The notes beneath the pieces are model-generated. The model worked only from the letters and a program-made list of their open reading frames with translations. It was not told where the DNA came from and ran no database searches. A program made the translations under genes and the position numbers. Shown one piece after another: positions 26,501-37,360 of a stretch of DNA of 64,000 bases (positions are counted from its first letter, which is position 1; every line of letters begins with the position of its first letter). The stretch lies in the NCBI GenBank assembly GCA_021234535.1, contig CM037845.1, forward strand, positions 1,454,501 through 1,518,500, written 5' to 3'. Source of the stretch: Stichopus chloronotus (taxonomy: Eukaryota; Echinodermata; Holothuroidea; Aspidochirotida; Stichopodidae).

Positions 26501-29500
26501 GGGGAAAAACCCGATGCTGAGCCGCCACTGGATATTTTAATCGACGAGTATCTCCTGAACTTGTTTTATTGTACAGTCTTTTATTTCGTTTTGTCTTAGG
26601 CATGTTAAGGGACTGTTCTTAATGCAATTTCTATATATATTGCTTCAAGGATTCTTGGAAGTATGAGGCTGATAAAAGTTTAATTTATTGACTTTCTTTC
26701 ATGAAACCAAACTTTTGGAGCTGGTCTCCTCAACTGACTGGTTTTCAGTGATTTCTTGTTCTTAGAACCACTTTGAACTCTCTTTCTTTTTGTTTTCCTC
26801 TGTTCTGTCCAAAATTATGTTCAATAGTTTATATTACTCAGTGCTAATAGAGACAGATTTTCCCACAGAATGAATACTTATGAAGTAGTTTATGTTCTTT
26901 TAGTTTTTAGAAATCCAGTGAGACCTTTGATTCCATTCGATGGAAGGAATCATGTTTGTAAATTGGAATGGATCTTTCTGAAATGTTTGACGGTGGAAGC
27001 CTTCCCTGCCTTTCTATTCAACTCATAGTAGATCTAAGGTTTTATTTAAAGTTCAGTGATGTTATCTGTGCAGGAAGTTGCTGATGTAGGAATATCTTTT
27101 TTAATCAAGAGTTCGTTCAGTCTGCAACAAGTAAGAGGAAATATTTAATTTCTTCCATGTCGTTGATTCCTGCTTAAAGCTAGGGGCTCACTGAGAACTT
27201 GTGTCGTGAATTTCACAATTTTCCCCAAACACATCCAGTTTCATTCATACACTTTATAATGATAAATGGTCAAATTAATAGGTTCTCAATGCATCACACA
27301 CAAAGGAACATAAGTGAATGAGTAGCTGACTATCCAATTTGGTTTTTGAAAAGTTGTGACCACGACACCTCTTCACATTAGCAGTAAGTCATATGCACAC
27401 AGTCAGAATAATCCAGGGTCAAAAATTCAAGTATGTTAACAGTTTTCTACACTACTGGATGTGAAATTTGACTAGCTGTGCTTACTATAAGCAACTGTGG
27501 TGTGATTGTACCCTTCCAAATCCTCATAAACCAACCCAATATGCTGCTTTAAAGAAATCCTGTATTGGCAACAAATTTTGCACCTTAACATAGGCTCATG
27601 TCACTGATGACTTAGTGTACTACATAGAATACTACTACTGATTGTTTCTCCACTTGGACGTATATGAAAAGTACACAGTAGACAGAAGGACGCATTTTCA
27701 ACCATTTGTGCAAAGAATCTCACACAACCATCAAACAGCTGGGCAGGTTAATTTGTAGACCCTGAGGCCATGTTACTTGCAGGAGAAGTCAACCACTTCA
27801 GCATAGTATTATTTCTAGCTATAGGATGATGTAATTACTGTGGGAAACTGACGTTTCATCAAGAATGTTAATCCTCAGGAACATCCTGCAGAGCCCTGCG
27901 CCTTCAGGAATAAACAAACTTGAATAAAACATTTTTCAGGCTGCAGTAATCAAGGGGTAGCCATGCATACTCATTTTAAGAACATCTTACCACAGGGAAC
28001 TCTGGTTCTGATAAAATGACTCCACATCTTCATGACTTGCTGCTGAGTCGATCAAGCCTGTAGTCGAGAACAAAGTGAGATCACGAAAGACCAGAAGGTA
28101 TCATTCTCTTATTCAAATAACATTTGAATACTTTACATTGCCTATTGGTGAGGTCTTCATTTCGGAGGTCATGGTTTTGCTTGATGATGGAGTTATGAAT
28201 ATTCAATTAATGATCACCTTATAGTGTACATGAGGTGATGCTTGCATAGGTCGCAGTTGTTCTCGATTCAGGGGTCATGAATATTCGTTTAGTGATCTTC
28301 ATTTTTTTGTACCTGAAGTGATACCTGCAGAGGTCGTATTTGCTCTGGTTGAGGAGTTATGAATATTCAATTAACGATCTCCATGGACATGCAGAGAATA
28401 GACATAATTTTATAAGTGAAAATAACTGGAAGAAGTAAAACAAAAGTCTGGAATAGTGAGATCTATCATATAAATGCACTTTTTAGTAATGTAGCCATTC
28501 ATTTAAAGGGGTGATGGGGGGAGGGGATGTGTTTGGAGGGGGATGTAGAAACCAGTACTTACTCAATTGATGGAAATATGACAAGAAATGTTAAATTGAT
28601 CTTTGTCCTATAAGCTGAACACCCAGATTAGAAAGTTTGCAAAGTGCATAGGGGGATCTGCATCCCTTTTGTGCACCTGGGCGATAGTGCTGAAATCCAT
28701 GTGGGGGTTAAATTACCATCCCACAGCAAACTTTCCAATCTGGGCTGAGTATTAAGATCATTAGCTTACTATTTTGTTTGTATTATGCCTTTTTGTTTAA
28801 AGTACAACACTGGGTCTTTGTTTTCTTCCTCACTTGCTTTTTGCTGCCTCACACCGATAAATACTTATATGATGAAATCATTTTTTTCAATAACTAGCTT
28901 GATCTACAAAACATACACACCCGAAGGAAGTCTTTTGTCTCCAACGTTGTATCATCAGAAAGATTCGCAATGCTTGACAAAAGCAGATTGCGATCCTCTG
29001 TAACAAAGTTCACCAGACAGGAAAGTAACAGTCATTAAAGCAAAGGACAATACTCCTACGGGTTGTGAGACTAGGTACAACAAATTGCAGCAACAAAGGG
29101 TTCCTGTACGTGGGAATTTTAATGAAAAGGAATGTGCAATAGTGTCCTTCGTCCATTTGGCTGGAGTAGTGTCATTGTGTCTTACACTGTACTTTGTGTA
29201 GGTGCCATGTACTTCATTTCGTGACTTTTCCGTAAATGGACCTCATAACTGAATGATTATGCAATTTCTGGTTAATTGGTAGATTGAGTCAACTGGCTGA
29301 CTTTCCTGTTTCACTCATTTCAAAGTTTTAATCTCTACATCCTAGAATTTATAAGTTGGCATTGTGCTACCTGTCTACTCATAACCATTGCACTACTGTT
29401 AATCAGTATTTAATTAAAGCCTACTTATGTAGTTAGTAGTGCGTAATTTTCATCACTGCTTCTAATAATTGATATCAACTCCATGTTCCTCTATCTCATA

Positions 29501-32500
29501 GTGCTTATACTGCAAATTACCAGCAGCTTGCAACAGTTGAATTGTTGTAGTACAGTTTGTGTCTCCTGTGAGTTTCATACACTTATGTACTTCTTTGGTA
29601 CTATAATGATGCTCTGGACGTGTAAAGCATGCTTGAATTAAGCTCTCATTGTTAATATTTATTTCTTGTAACATGAACACTGACACTACTCTGCACTCAA
29701 GGTCTAGTCACGGTACCACCAAAATAGAGAATTTTCTATGTTGTGGTACTTGATTGATACCGGTTTTGCAAAATTGTCCGTACTTATACTTTGAATGACA
29801 TCCTTTGTCGCTGTGTTCATAGCTTTTCCCGGTGGATAGCTTTACCGATGGAGTATAGCACCAGCAGCATTGTAGCGTACCAGATGGTGATATATGGCAG
29901 CTGAGTGTATTATAACTTCATTCAGATAGAACGATGCTGCCTATGAGTTGGGTCAATAGTTATAACAGATTTACAAAATGTTTGCCAGCCTTATTAGATT
30001 CACACATGAAGATTGTTTTATAGTTGTTGCTGACTTTGAAATATATACTCTTGGAAAACTTTGAAAGTGTTTCAATGTTTGCCATTGAACAAAGGCTAAC
30101 AGAGGTCAGGCCAAGCTGGAACACACGCTGTCTTTAGTTCATCAGTGCCTTCAGTATCAATTTACTGACAGCAACAACAGCAGGACTTTTCTCTTTGACC
30201 CTTTTTGCATGATTTTGTTTGAGAATTGTTCTCTGGTTACAACATAATAAAAGCCCTGGAAAGTGTTATAGTTGTTGGAACATGTTGAAGCCAAAAGGTA
30301 CAAAAGGGTTGGATGTGGAATATATTTTATGGACATGTAACTATAGACCAATTTTAAATTTTTAAAGGTTTCAAAGTGCATTTAATCAGATAATAAATTT
30401 AAACACAACACCAGAAATCTAACATTGTTTTTAGGCTGTGAGGGAAAAGATAAGTTATTGTCATTGTTACTACGGAAACACAAAGACAAAGCAGGTTTGA
30501 TCATTCCAAGAGTAGAAGGAGCATGACAGTATACTATATACTTGCCGCCTCGAGAGGTCATAATTATTTATGCTATATGTTAATGAATATGCATTAACAT
30601 AATGCTGTCTGGTGGTACTATGTCAAGTTTTCTTTGTTTAACTTCATTTAGTAGCTGGCAAGAGTTTTAATTACGTGAACACGAAGGATGATCATCACTA
30701 TAGAACGAACTTTGCAATTCTGAAGACAAAAGCTCGACCAGCTTTGGTTGTGACCTCCGATTGCCGCATCATTATTCTGGTAAATCGTTAATAAAGAGCT
30801 ATCTTGTGTCAATGATTCATTTTGTGGCAAATCCTGATGTCATCCAGGAAGTTGTTAAGATCCAGCAGACTCTCAGCGCAAGATGGTGTCACTGAAGCAG
30901 AAATGTCAACTGTGTGATACTTGGACTGAGTGTGCGTGGGGTACCACTTTTATAGTACGTTAAATTACAGGTGAACGTTGCCATATGTAAAGAGTGTGTA
31001 AGTGAAGAGGCTTGCTTTTGGCTCCTACTGGGCTCCCTCAATATCAAGAGGCTTTTTTTTTCTTCATTAACTTAAAATTGTGACATTCGATTAAAAATGA
31101 ATCAAGAACTGAGGAAATATGGGTCACTCTGTGGCAAATTTGTCAACTGATTCAGATATGGCAGGGTGTTCTTTGTGCAAAATGAAAGAATGACATGTAG
31201 CAGTTAAGCTGTAGCTTCTTGTGAAGTTTCACTCCACTTGATGACTTTACACTTTTAGTGTTTCTCTTTCTCAATTGCGTGGGTACAGGGTTGGGGTACG
31301 TAGGGAGGCTTGTAATGGGTAGTCACCACGGTGCAACAATCTTCATTACCGGTCACAACTGCAGCAAACTTAAAGGTAGAAAAAATTCCTGATCACAAAA
31401 TTGACCTCAGACTTTTCAAAGTAGCCAGCTTAGTCACCAAGCAAGCACGATGTGATGCTTCTTAGTGAATGTATTGTGTTACTGTGTTGTTGTGTGTTAT
31501 GTCGTCAGTCTTGTTAGTGGTGTCATATGCAGGGTCGGGGAAGTATGTTTGAAATGGTGGTGTGTTTGGAAGAATTATTCCATCCTATAGTGCTGAAATG
31601 TTTAAGTTGTCCATTGCTTGGAGTGATCATGTTGACCTTCAAGTTTCTCACTCCTAGTAGGTGCTGCACAAAGCATTCCTGGATGCATCATCCAGTGAGT
31701 TACTGGGGCTGGTGAATGGAGAGTGAGTGGTTACTTAGCAACTCTTGCTACATTCCTTTATTTCAAGCCCTGGTTGCCTAGCAACCATTACCATAATCCT
31801 TCATTTTGATTAGTCTGTGATTTGTATCGTAGCCATTACTTCTGTCATGTTTTTCTCTTCTTTATATTTTTTTCATTTTGACGAGAACAAGTAACCTTTG
31901 AAAATGAAATGCTCATGTTCTATTAAGTGAGAGCCAACATCATCAACGGTTTTTGCGACATATTTGGTTTCATTTTCTGACAATAAGTAACTTCTGTATC
32001 TACCTCTTTGTGTTATTATACCTTTCACTTTTTTTTATTCTCTTTTTGAAAATGGGAGCAAATAGGTTGCAATCTGATTAAAACAGTAGTAGTACATTGC
32101 TTTTGCAATAAAGATACAAAACTATATATTTTTGTAAAATTTGCTGTAGATTAAAAGCAGCCTTTCAGAAGTCGTACACTGTATTATCATTGGCTGGTCA
32201 AAGGTACATCATCTATTTAGCTTGAGGTGTAATGTTTGCCGTTACCTTGCTGCATGTTTTTGCTGCTAGTACTCGATGAACGGGTGAAGGCGAATAAAAA
32301 TGAATTAAATTTGTCAGTTACCAATAGATCTGATTGCCATGGATGATGATTAAGACATTTGTTTACAGGTAAATGGAAGAGGGATGGTGCTAGATATTCT
32401 CTTAAAACATTCTCAACCAATGATACCTTGGCATTATTGTCTTATCTCACGCGGCAGGTCGTTATGGATCCCTTGATAGGACGGTTTGGATGGGAGCTCC

Positions 32501-32657
32501 TTCCTCATCTAAAAGTCGAAAAGGCAAAATTCGGCAAACACAATTATTTCTTAATCAATGGATGTCTCAAACTGGAGTAGTATCAGTGAACAAAACAGCC
32601 AATATTTTTTATTTACGAAAGGAAGTACTATCTACTGAAAAGTTTCAGCAGTTATAG
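20418..32657 (+). CDS. Unrecognised single-pass membrane protein, 3' exons
   Basis: Four exons join with matching phases: 20418-20550 (0 to 1), 25089-25214 (1 to 1), 25883-26203 (1 to 1) and 32458-32657 (phase 1, stop TAG at 32655). They give 259 codons plus the stop. Order: an extracellular stalk rich in P, D and S with one Cys; a membrane segment (PVLLSLLLGASVGLVLLLIS) with a basic stop-transfer stretch (KNWKLRRK); then a long polar cytoplasmic tail. The tail repeats a short motif: NSIPR, NTIQR, STLPR and GSLDR. That the last copy lies in the exon 6.2 kb away supports the join. Runs of phase-1 introns are usual in receptor and adhesion genes. The N-terminus is missing or only tentatively placed at 9787-16153. 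No family recognised. Confidence 0.55.
22475..22617 (+). CDS. Orphan exon, phase-incompatible with its neighbours
   Basis: The acceptor is one of the strongest in the window (long T run, CCTCCTCCTGCAG) and the donor GG|GTAAGA is near perfect. Only the phase-0 frame is open: 47 codons including MEEAVTDLITEVYPEDAGPG and a C-terminal Cys pair. It enters in phase 0 and leaves in phase 2. Joining after 20418-20550 (exit phase 1) gives an early stop, and joining to 25089 also gives a stop. It could replace the 20418 exon after 16153 and splice to 25807, where the third frame is open for about 70 codons to a stop near 26020. That would give a form without a membrane segment. An exon of a nested gene is also possible. 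Not recognised. Confidence 0.4.
22850..23060 (+). repeat. TG tract and single decayed copy of the 145-bp repeat family
   Basis: A (TG)n-like stretch at 22870-22909 is followed by words shared with the 7506-8360 array: a variant of ATCTC..AAG, TGGCATGTAGGTTGCCCATATTGAG-like sequence, and CCCTATTGTTTTTGGTG. A further partial copy lies at about 24150-24250, with CCCTATTGCTTTTGGT followed by GGTCA words. Confidence 0.55.
23577..24110 (+). mobile_element. Decayed BEL/Pao-type retrotransposon gag fragment
   Basis: Two open stretches in the same frame (23661-23870 and 23889-24104) are linked by a short shifted stretch reading REEALKKLKEEIEF, so two compensating frameshifts separate them. The second part reads LPKAEIPPYDGDPRTFW, then SDEVRLSYLIQLTTGK. 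This is the arrangement seen in the gag-like region of BEL/Pao LTR retrotransposons: a short L-P-K.E.P.F/YDGDP motif followed by a helical region. No protease, reverse transcriptase or LTR was found nearby, so this is an isolated relic in the intron of the membrane-protein gene. Confidence 0.55.
25089..25214 (+). CDS. Exon: transmembrane segment
   Basis: Acceptor TTTTTTCAG and donor GCAG|GTAAGC bracket 126 nt, phase 1 to 1. It encodes DNKIPV, about 22 hydrophobic residues, then HCQIKNWKLRRKLQA. The basic cluster directly after the hydrophobic run predicts a type I orientation with the C-terminus in the cytoplasm. A single exon carrying exactly the membrane segment between phase-1 introns is a common design in receptors. 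Confidence 0.65.
25883..26203 (+). CDS. Exon: cytoplasmic tail with S/T-I/L-x-R repeats
   Basis: From acceptor GGCAAACAG at 25882 the frame continues the membrane exon in phase 1 and reads QFDNQNGNSIPRQANTDFGG and onward, with the related blocks EIDSNRNTIQR and ELDSNRSTLPR. The donor is ACG|GTACGT at 26204. If that donor is not used, the frame reads on to a stop at 26251-26253 and ends NNYYP. A second acceptor (ACTTTTAG) at 25806 is also in phase 1. It would give a short tail, VQEENRIDINELWRRPPSP and about eight more residues, stopping at TGA 25889. Either alternative splicing or a one-base sequence error could explain the two good-looking frames. Confidence 0.55.
28150..28385. repeat. Degenerate tandem repeat, period about 82 bp
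   Basis: Three copies share GAGGTC or TAGGTC, a TTTGCT(C/T) word, GAGTTATGAATATTCAATTAA (or GGGTCATGAATATTCGTTTAG) and GATC. They are centred at about 28195, 28275 and 28360. The array lies in the long last intron of the membrane-protein gene. Confidence 0.6.
31729..31786. promoter_or_regulatory. Pair of RFX X-box-like sites
   Basis: GGTTGCCTAGCAACC at 31772-31786 is a perfect 15-bp palindrome. It matches the X-box bound by RFX factors (GTNRCC, 0-3 nt, RGYAAC), the usual switch of ciliary genes. GGTTACTTAGCAAC at 31729-31742, 43 bp upstream, matches with one mismatch. I cannot see a gene start beside them; they lie inside the last intron of the membrane-protein gene as I assembled it. Confidence 0.5.
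32458..32657 (+). CDS. Exon: C-terminal end of the membrane protein
   Basis: Acceptor TCTTATCTCACGCGGCAG precedes a phase-1 frame that continues the tail as GRYGSLDRTVWMGAPSSSKS, a basic stretch, and then QLFLNQWMSQ, with a stop at 32655. Local CG content is raised up to about 32530. The part after 32575 is AT-rich and less coding-like, so the true stop or a donor (GGA|GTAGTA near 32575) may come earlier. The GSLDR word matches the motif repeated in the preceding exon. Confidence 0.5.
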
Positions 32658-33639
32658 GGCTATTTAGTGGACATTCCAACAGTGGGCATGCACGAGTGGA
32701 GATGATTTTAGGACTCTCCAGAAAGTTCTGTGAACTGCTGTGGAAAAAAAAAATATCCTCCGTTCACAGCTTGGGGGGAGGACCATGGTCAGTGATGCAG
32801 ATTGTACAATTAAATTTTTGTCAGCTTGAGAAGATTCTATTACGGTAGTTTGAAGAAATCAAGAAGAAAATCTTATTTCTAAACCATCAGCATAATGTCT
32901 CAAACATTTTGATCGAATTTGGAATTTTCTAGACTTGTCATCATATTGTAATAGGTTAATGAAGGATAACTGGTTTTTGATTTCTGAAGTAAACTTGTTG
33001 TCTTGGTTTCATTATGGCATTCACAATGTAAATTGGGTGCAGAAACCCATACCTGAGGTTCTCTACTCCTACATATGGCCCAATTGTTGTGATGTTTTTT
33101 TTTAGGTTCCCTTTTTTGCTTGTGACGAGTACGTAGTTTGGGGAGTGGTTCTGGAGGGGAGCAAGTTAAAGTAGGAAATATTGCTCCATCATACTCCCCT
33201 TTATTTTTATGCTTGATTTAAATGAAAGTCTTAATTGAGACTACATCTGGTATCTGAGATAAAAAAGCAAAATTTTGAGATAAAAAGTCTCAACAAAGCT
33301 TAAAGATTGCCCTTGCTGTCCTTATAATGTCCATGGTGCAACTATGAAACATGCATTAGTAGGACTGACAGAGCAGTCATGTATAGTTAATGTGTTTGCC
33401 TAGCACAATGTTGCTTGCCATGATAGGTTTAATGGGCTGCTAATACATACTGAGAGAGTCAGAGTCAGAGGGTGGTCTATTGTGGATGATGTTACTGAAG
33501 TTGCTGCTATAAATTTTATAGTGCATATATTCAGAAGCTTAATTGCAAATACATATTGGATGCATGGTTTTGTTTCAGAACTTTCTCTTAATCACACAGA
33601 AAAAAAAACTGTTATGAATATATCAGGGTTTGTAAAGAT

Positions 33640-33885
33640 GATGGGAGACCTGAAAAGTCATGGAATTATTACTCTGCATTTTCCAGGCTTTGGAAGTCAT
33701 GGAAAAGGATTAACTTGCCTTGAAAGTCATGGAATTTAAAAATTGACGATGAAAAAATCATGAGATGATTCAATTTTGTTGTAATTATACCCTTAATAAT
33801 TGTAAAATATATGATATATGGGGCAAAGTCATGAAATGTATGCTGTAGTGATCATGAAAAGTCTTGGAATTTTGAAATTTTAAAA
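33640..33885. repeat. Degenerate GAAAGTCATGGAATT repeat
   Basis: The word (A)AAAGTCATGGAATT and variants recur at least six times: near 33652, 33694, 33725, 33828 and 33855, with looser copies between. A reverse-strand relative (TTCATGACTTTCCCAG, TTTCCATGAC) lies at 41225-41440. It looks like a dispersed low-complexity family. Confidence 0.5.
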
Positions 33886-34981
33886 ATCCTACTAGTGGGC
33901 TGTGTATTGCATCATTTGTATTCCCCATTGTATAGCATTTGATTGGCTGCTCTCATTAATTTCATGTGCCAAAATGAAACCAGTTGTGAAAGAAATTGTG
34001 GTACATTTGTAGCTGGTGTGCTTACAGTAATTGCTTGAGGAGCAGAAGCAGGTTTAATCCTTGCCTCACTCTCATCCCAGTTCTGAATTTTCTGAGAAAA
34101 TTCTTGTTGTGTCCATAATAATACATATTTGAATCTATATGAATTGTGGTCATGGATATAGAACACATTAATATCATGTAAACAATCTGTCTCTTCCAAT
34201 GTGTAACAGATTAATTCAATAAACTGTTTTCAAATCCGAGAGACATTTGTTGTCTTCTGCCTCATTGTCAACTTGGTCCTCAGTACGGTGACCCCATCCC
34301 AAGAAAGTCTCACTCTAGGATTCTAAGATACTCCATACAAGCCCGTTACTTATACCTGTTTTCCTACTAACAGTTTTTGTAAATTAATCACACTGCATAC
34401 AGTCACCACATAGCATTTACACAAACAGCGTCACAGTCATAGGCGAGCAACTATGCAGGTAAATTTGCGGAGTCTTAGGCAAGTTTACGCCTGATAGCAG
34501 GTTGATTTTGTGCTTTTGAACTTTCCTTGCTGAAATCATGCTGTTGTTAGGCAGTTACAACAAACTGATCTTTAACTAAATCAACCAGGGTTTGCAGGTG
34601 GTCAATGGTGCACACTGTTGTATGTATTGTATCCAATATTAATTAAGTGTTGGCATGGTAGGAAAAAACTCACTAAGCAACCATTTTAAGGCTCTTGCAG
34701 GTCTTAAATAGATAAAATCATGACGGAAAGAAAGAAAAATGTGAAATGAATTTTAGGATATATGTCAGTACCACAAGCTTCAAACTGGACCTACGCTATA
34801 CTTGTAACACAAAGTAAAAGGACTCAAGAACTAAAAGGTCAAGGCTAACACAAAAGATGATAGTGTCATGTATTAAGTACATTCTTAAAGTTTCTTCCAA
34901 TCATGACAATTTTCCCCACTAAAATGTGCTGCATCTGCCTTTAAGACCATATATAACTCCTCTTAGTGAGTTGGAAGCGGA

Positions 34982-34998
34982 GGGGGGGGGGGGGGGGG
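34982..34998. repeat. Run of 17 G
   Basis: An uninterrupted G17 tract followed by CGG. Further long G or C runs occur at 86-101, 23411-23420, 58954-58965, 60379-60390 and 62811-62821. Such runs are prone to length error in sequencing. Confidence 0.8.
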
Positions 34999-35967
34999 CG
35001 GTAGTACCGCATTTGATTTCTAGATCCGCTGTTGATGTCAAGGGCATGGATCTTTCTCCAAAGACGTGGGAGGGAACTTTTCACTATTTGTCCCCTTTGA
35101 GAAAAAATAAAAATTTGAAGGTGTCTACATGGCCAATGGTAAAATATTTGTGCACAATTTATCCTTATAATGTAGTATCAATTTGCAATCTTTCAGTATG
35201 GCAGACTTGCCAACTATCATGGTTTTACTGTGAGCCTTAAAACTTCTGCCACTGTCTCACGGTGAAAATGCCAGGTCTCTTGGTTAAAATCACTTTGATG
35301 CAATGCAAGATAATTCCTGATTTAGCCTAGACCAAGAGTAATGCTTTCCATCAAGTGCCATTTGAAGTAAGTATCAAATCAAAGATGAACCATTGTCAGA
35401 AAAGTGACAAATTAAGTAAAAAAAACAAACTTCCTAACTAAGAAAATACCAGTTTCATAATAATATGTGAGCTTTTTTGAAATCTCCAAGTCTGGAATAT
35501 GCTATCCCTTGGTTTTCTTACAAGAATCTCCAGTTGTGCCATTTTTGGGGTTGGCAAGTATGGTATGGTACATTGTCTGTGTTCAATATTCTCCAGTTTA
35601 GCCATTCATCAGTTTTTGGTTTCATCATTTTCAACAAATTGCGGGAACTTTTTGAAGATATCCCCCTTCCAAAAAGTTATGGGGATGTATCAACCACACC
35701 TGTGGCTGATGTGATCGCTTTGATATTTTTCATTTCTTCATCTTTGTTAGTGAGCCTAGAGTTTCAGCAGGCATAACAAAGGGCTTTGTTTTTCAAAATA
35801 TTACTTTCTAATTAAGTTTAGTTTATCACTTACTAATTAATATAAGGAGTTTAATAAGCAGAGTATTTGCATATTGTAGACTACTATTTGAGAGTGACCT
35901 AGGTCACATTCCATCAATTTATTTGTCTCTTTTTGAGTCATTTATTGTTAAGATCACATCTGTCACC

Positions 35968-36106
35968 ATCAGTGTCGGAAGAACGAAGGGGCTTGGGCGG
36001 GGGCTTAGTTCTCCAATAAAAAGTGAGGGAACAAAGGTTGCCCCACCCCTCCAGTGGTTGCCAAGTAGCTCCGGCCGATAATAAATGAAGAGGATGCATA
36101 ATTACA
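35968..36106 (+). repeat. Dispersed repeat, copy 1
   Basis: It starts with a GTCGGAAGAACGAAGGGG word and ends with ATAAATGAAGAGGATGCATA (36081-36100) and ATT. The same ending, reversed, occurs at 59323-59346, with loosely similar sequence beyond. The family was not identified. Confidence 0.45.
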
Positions 36107-36111
36107 TACAT

Positions 36112-36199
36112 CAGATCCCTATTAGATGATCCCTATCTGATCCCTATCCGATCCCTATCGGATCCCTATAAGATCCCTATCCCTATCAGACCCCTATTC
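36112..36199. repeat. GATCCCTAT minisatellite
   Basis: About eight copies of a 10-11-bp unit (AGATCCCTAT, CGATCCCTAT, TGATCCCTAT and similar) stand in tandem, immediately after dispersed repeat copy 1. Confidence 0.85.
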
Positions 36200-37344
36200 C
36201 GAGGCTGGGTAAATACAGCTTAGAACACTCCGAGAAATGACCAGCCATCTGGGTGGCTTGTGAAGCCAAAAAGAGTTCTTGTGTGCTTCACACCAAAGAA
36301 CCAATGGTGGTACAGACAATCTTGCCGGCACTCCCACCCCCCCCTCCATATTTTTCTTTCTCCTGTGTCTGGTCACCAGCTGGTTTAAGAGTTTGAAAAG
36401 AGGATTTGGTTGAGAAACTATCTATGGGTTTGTTAATGTTGTTTGTCAGTCTGGACCACTATAATTGTGTATGAACCAAAAAGAAAACAAAAATGTGTAA
36501 CCTTCCATCTCAATTGCTTCGAATCAGCTTTCCATGTCATGCCGCCTTCTTTGTGTCCATCAGAAAGGACCATTAAATGATACCACTGGAATTTACACCA
36601 GGTATTTCCAGACATACAATATCAGTGTCTCTAAGCCAACTGTCCTCAACTTTGGAACATCTACATTAATAGCAAGATATGCTTTTGGAGTAACAACTAC
36701 CTTTTAAATGGAGACCTTTTCTCCAAAGAGTCCTATAATTTGGTCCAAGACAAGCCTGACAAGATTCAAAAATCACAAACGGCTTAAGATGCAACATTTG
36801 TGGTAGTCTCTGACTAACAGGTTTACCCCAAGGAGCCAACATTTTACTTATCTTTAAAGGCATCCTATGATGGAACAGGAACCAGTGTCAAAGTATTGAG
36901 ATACGTTAAATCAAGGAATATCTTTTCTTCCATTCATTTGGAGCTCTCAAATTGCTTGTGAAACTTTCAAACATCAAATCTGTGTGGTACAGCTTAAGTT
37001 TGGCCCCGGACGGAGTGAATGAATCCGTAATTTTATAATGGGCCCCTCTAGTTTCTACCAGTACTGGTTTAACTTAGATGATCTCAGGTCCCATGAAATT
37101 GAATATGGCATAACATGATTCAAACCTTGGCAAAACAGAAAATCTTATTTAACTTATTGATAGTCTAATACATTCACTGTTTTATCAGGTAACTGACTGG
37201 AACAACCTTCTCTAAATCTGTTTAATAGTAAATAACAATTTCCTGAGAATTCAGTTAAAAGTCAACCCACACATGTATATACAAATCTAACACCATGGCC
37301 GTGGAAAAACAAGTCAGGACTTGACGGTAACATCCTGTTTCTAC

Positions 37345-37360
37345 GGTTACCTTAGCAACC
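37345..37360. promoter_or_regulatory. RFX X-box-like site
   Basis: GGTTACCTTAGCAACC matches GTNRCC, a 2-nt spacer and RGYAAC without mismatch. No gene start is visible beside it. It may be functional, or a chance or repeat-borne match. Confidence 0.4.

Larger units (their letters stand above)
26254..32457. other. Long intron without visible exons
   Basis: No frame between acceptor and donor continues the phase-1 chain here. At 26501 a good acceptor leads in phase 1 to a stop after six codons. The stretch holds the tandem repeat at 28150-28385, a G-rich tract near 28508-28545, a short palindrome ATGTTAATG/CATTAACAT at 30577-30600 and the X-box pair at 31729-31786. Confidence 0.45.

Noticed and set aside
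26501..26600. Terminal exon after acceptor CATTTTTCAG
   Set aside because: Joined in phase 1 from 26203 it stops after six codons; the attractive frame (EKPDAEPPLD) would need phase 2.
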